Assembly (NCBI GenBank): GCA_903958915.1
Contig: CAJBVC010000306.1
Coordinates: 1-6,660 of the forward strand
Reading direction: 5' to 3'
DNA: 6,660 bases
Origin: an uncultured beta proteobacterium
Lineage (GTDB): Bacteria > Pseudomonadota > Gammaproteobacteria > Burkholderiales > Burkholderiaceae_C
Shown piece by piece: positions 6,263 through 6,660 of the stretch (positions are counted from its first letter, which is position 1; each line of letters starts with the position of its first letter). Made by a program: the position numbers and the translations under genes. A model generated the notes under the pieces. That model searched no databases. It was not told the origin of the DNA and saw only the letters and a list, made by a program, of their open reading frames with translations.

Positions 6263-6336
6263 CTCCAGCCCGCGTTGGATGTGCGTAAGGCGCTCCTGTT
6301 TTAAGAGCAAACTGCAACGCCGCCTCCAAGCTGGCA

Positions 6337-6660
6337 TCAGCGGTAGCGCAGGTCCAGGCTGTAGTTTGTCAGCCCTGGCTGGTCAGGGTATTGATCGATG
6401 CTGGTTTGCAGAGGATCGGGCTGGCGGGCGCAGTCTTCCCTGATGACCGTTATGCGTTCGGACCTGCGGTCGCGGGCCTCGCTCAGATCTTTGGGAAGCC
6501 CGGCGTAGGCCAGGCCTTCGGGGTGCCACTCGTGCAACTGCACCACATACTGCGTTGCGTGATCCGGATGGCGTAATGTCAGTGTCAATGGCGCCTGGAC
6601 CCTGCGGGTTGGATGCAAACCGGAGCGTGGCACAAAGCTGCTGTAGCGCACGCCAAATAC
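6337..6660 (-). CDS. 3' end of an unrecognised protein gene (runs off the right edge)
   Basis: The last 107 residues of a protein whose start lies beyond the window. The frame stays open to the edge (VFGV before RYSSFVPRSG), so the GTG at 6649-6651 is probably not the start. I do not recognise the family. The visible part has no membrane segment and is polar and rich in Arg, Asp and Pro. It contains alternating hydrophobic stretches that look like beta strands (APLTLTLRH, ATQYVVQLHEW, ERITVIRED and the terminal TNYSLDLRYR) and one cysteine. This suggests a beta-rich soluble or periplasmic domain, which is only an impression. It converges with the LysR gene at a distance of 87 bp. Coding potential is supported by the consistent frame and base composition, and no competing frame is better. 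Confidence 0.6.
   Translation of the reverse strand, partial: VFGVRYSSFVPRSGLHPTRRVQAPLTLTLRHPDHATQYVVQLHEWHPEGLAYAGLPKDLSEARDRRSERITVIREDCARQPDPLQTSIDQYPDQPGLTNYSLDLRYR

Noticed and set aside
6290..6310. GCTC...GAGC hairpin after the LysR gene as a terminator
   Set aside because: The stem is only four pairs with a 9-base loop, and no T-tract follows on either strand.

Overview
The window looks like an ordinary stretch of chromosome from a GC-rich betaproteobacterium, most likely of the Burkholderiales/Comamonadaceae type. This rests on overall base composition, codon use biased to G/C third positions, and the style of the proteins (PAS_7 hybrid kinases, tandem UspA proteins, CrgA-clade LysR regulators). 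The genus cannot be fixed from the sequence alone. I see no mobile element, tRNA, rRNA, CRISPR array or prophage gene.

Layout, left to right. (1) The 3' part of a large hybrid sensor histidine kinase occupies 2-2827 on the plus strand. It runs in from beyond the left edge and carries, in order, the end of one PAS domain, a PAS_7-type domain, HisKA, HATPase, two receiver domains, an HPt domain and an extra helical C-terminal tail. (2) Two bases after its stop, and convergent to it, ends a two-domain universal stress protein gene on the minus strand (2830-3639). (3) A 95-bp gap upstream of that gene holds a strong inverted repeat. (4) Two minus-strand genes follow that look like an operon transcribed azoR then ygiD-like: an FMN-dependent NADH-azoreductase/quinone reductase (4553-5203) and a LigB-fold extradiol dioxygenase of the 4,5-DOPA dioxygenase family (3741-4544). 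They are 8 bp apart, with the downstream Shine-Dalgarno overlapping the upstream stop codon. (5) A 125-bp divergent promoter region with two inverted repeats separates azoR from a plus-strand LysR-type regulator (5329-6249). (6) The right edge holds the 3' end of an unrecognised minus-strand gene (6337-6660).

How they may work together. The LysR gene and the azoR-ygiD pair form a classical divergent regulator/target unit. AzoR-family enzymes reduce quinones to hydroquinones or catechols, and the dioxygenase family opens catechol rings, so a small redox/aromatic-detoxification module controlled by the LysR protein is a reasonable inference, though not shown by the sequence. The kinase contains every residue needed for an internal His-Asp-His phosphorelay; its final response regulator is not in the window. 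No stretch longer than about 125 bp is without a gene. I did not find a clearly new kind of system here. The most useful leads are the operator-like repeats and the azoR-ygiD-LysR unit.
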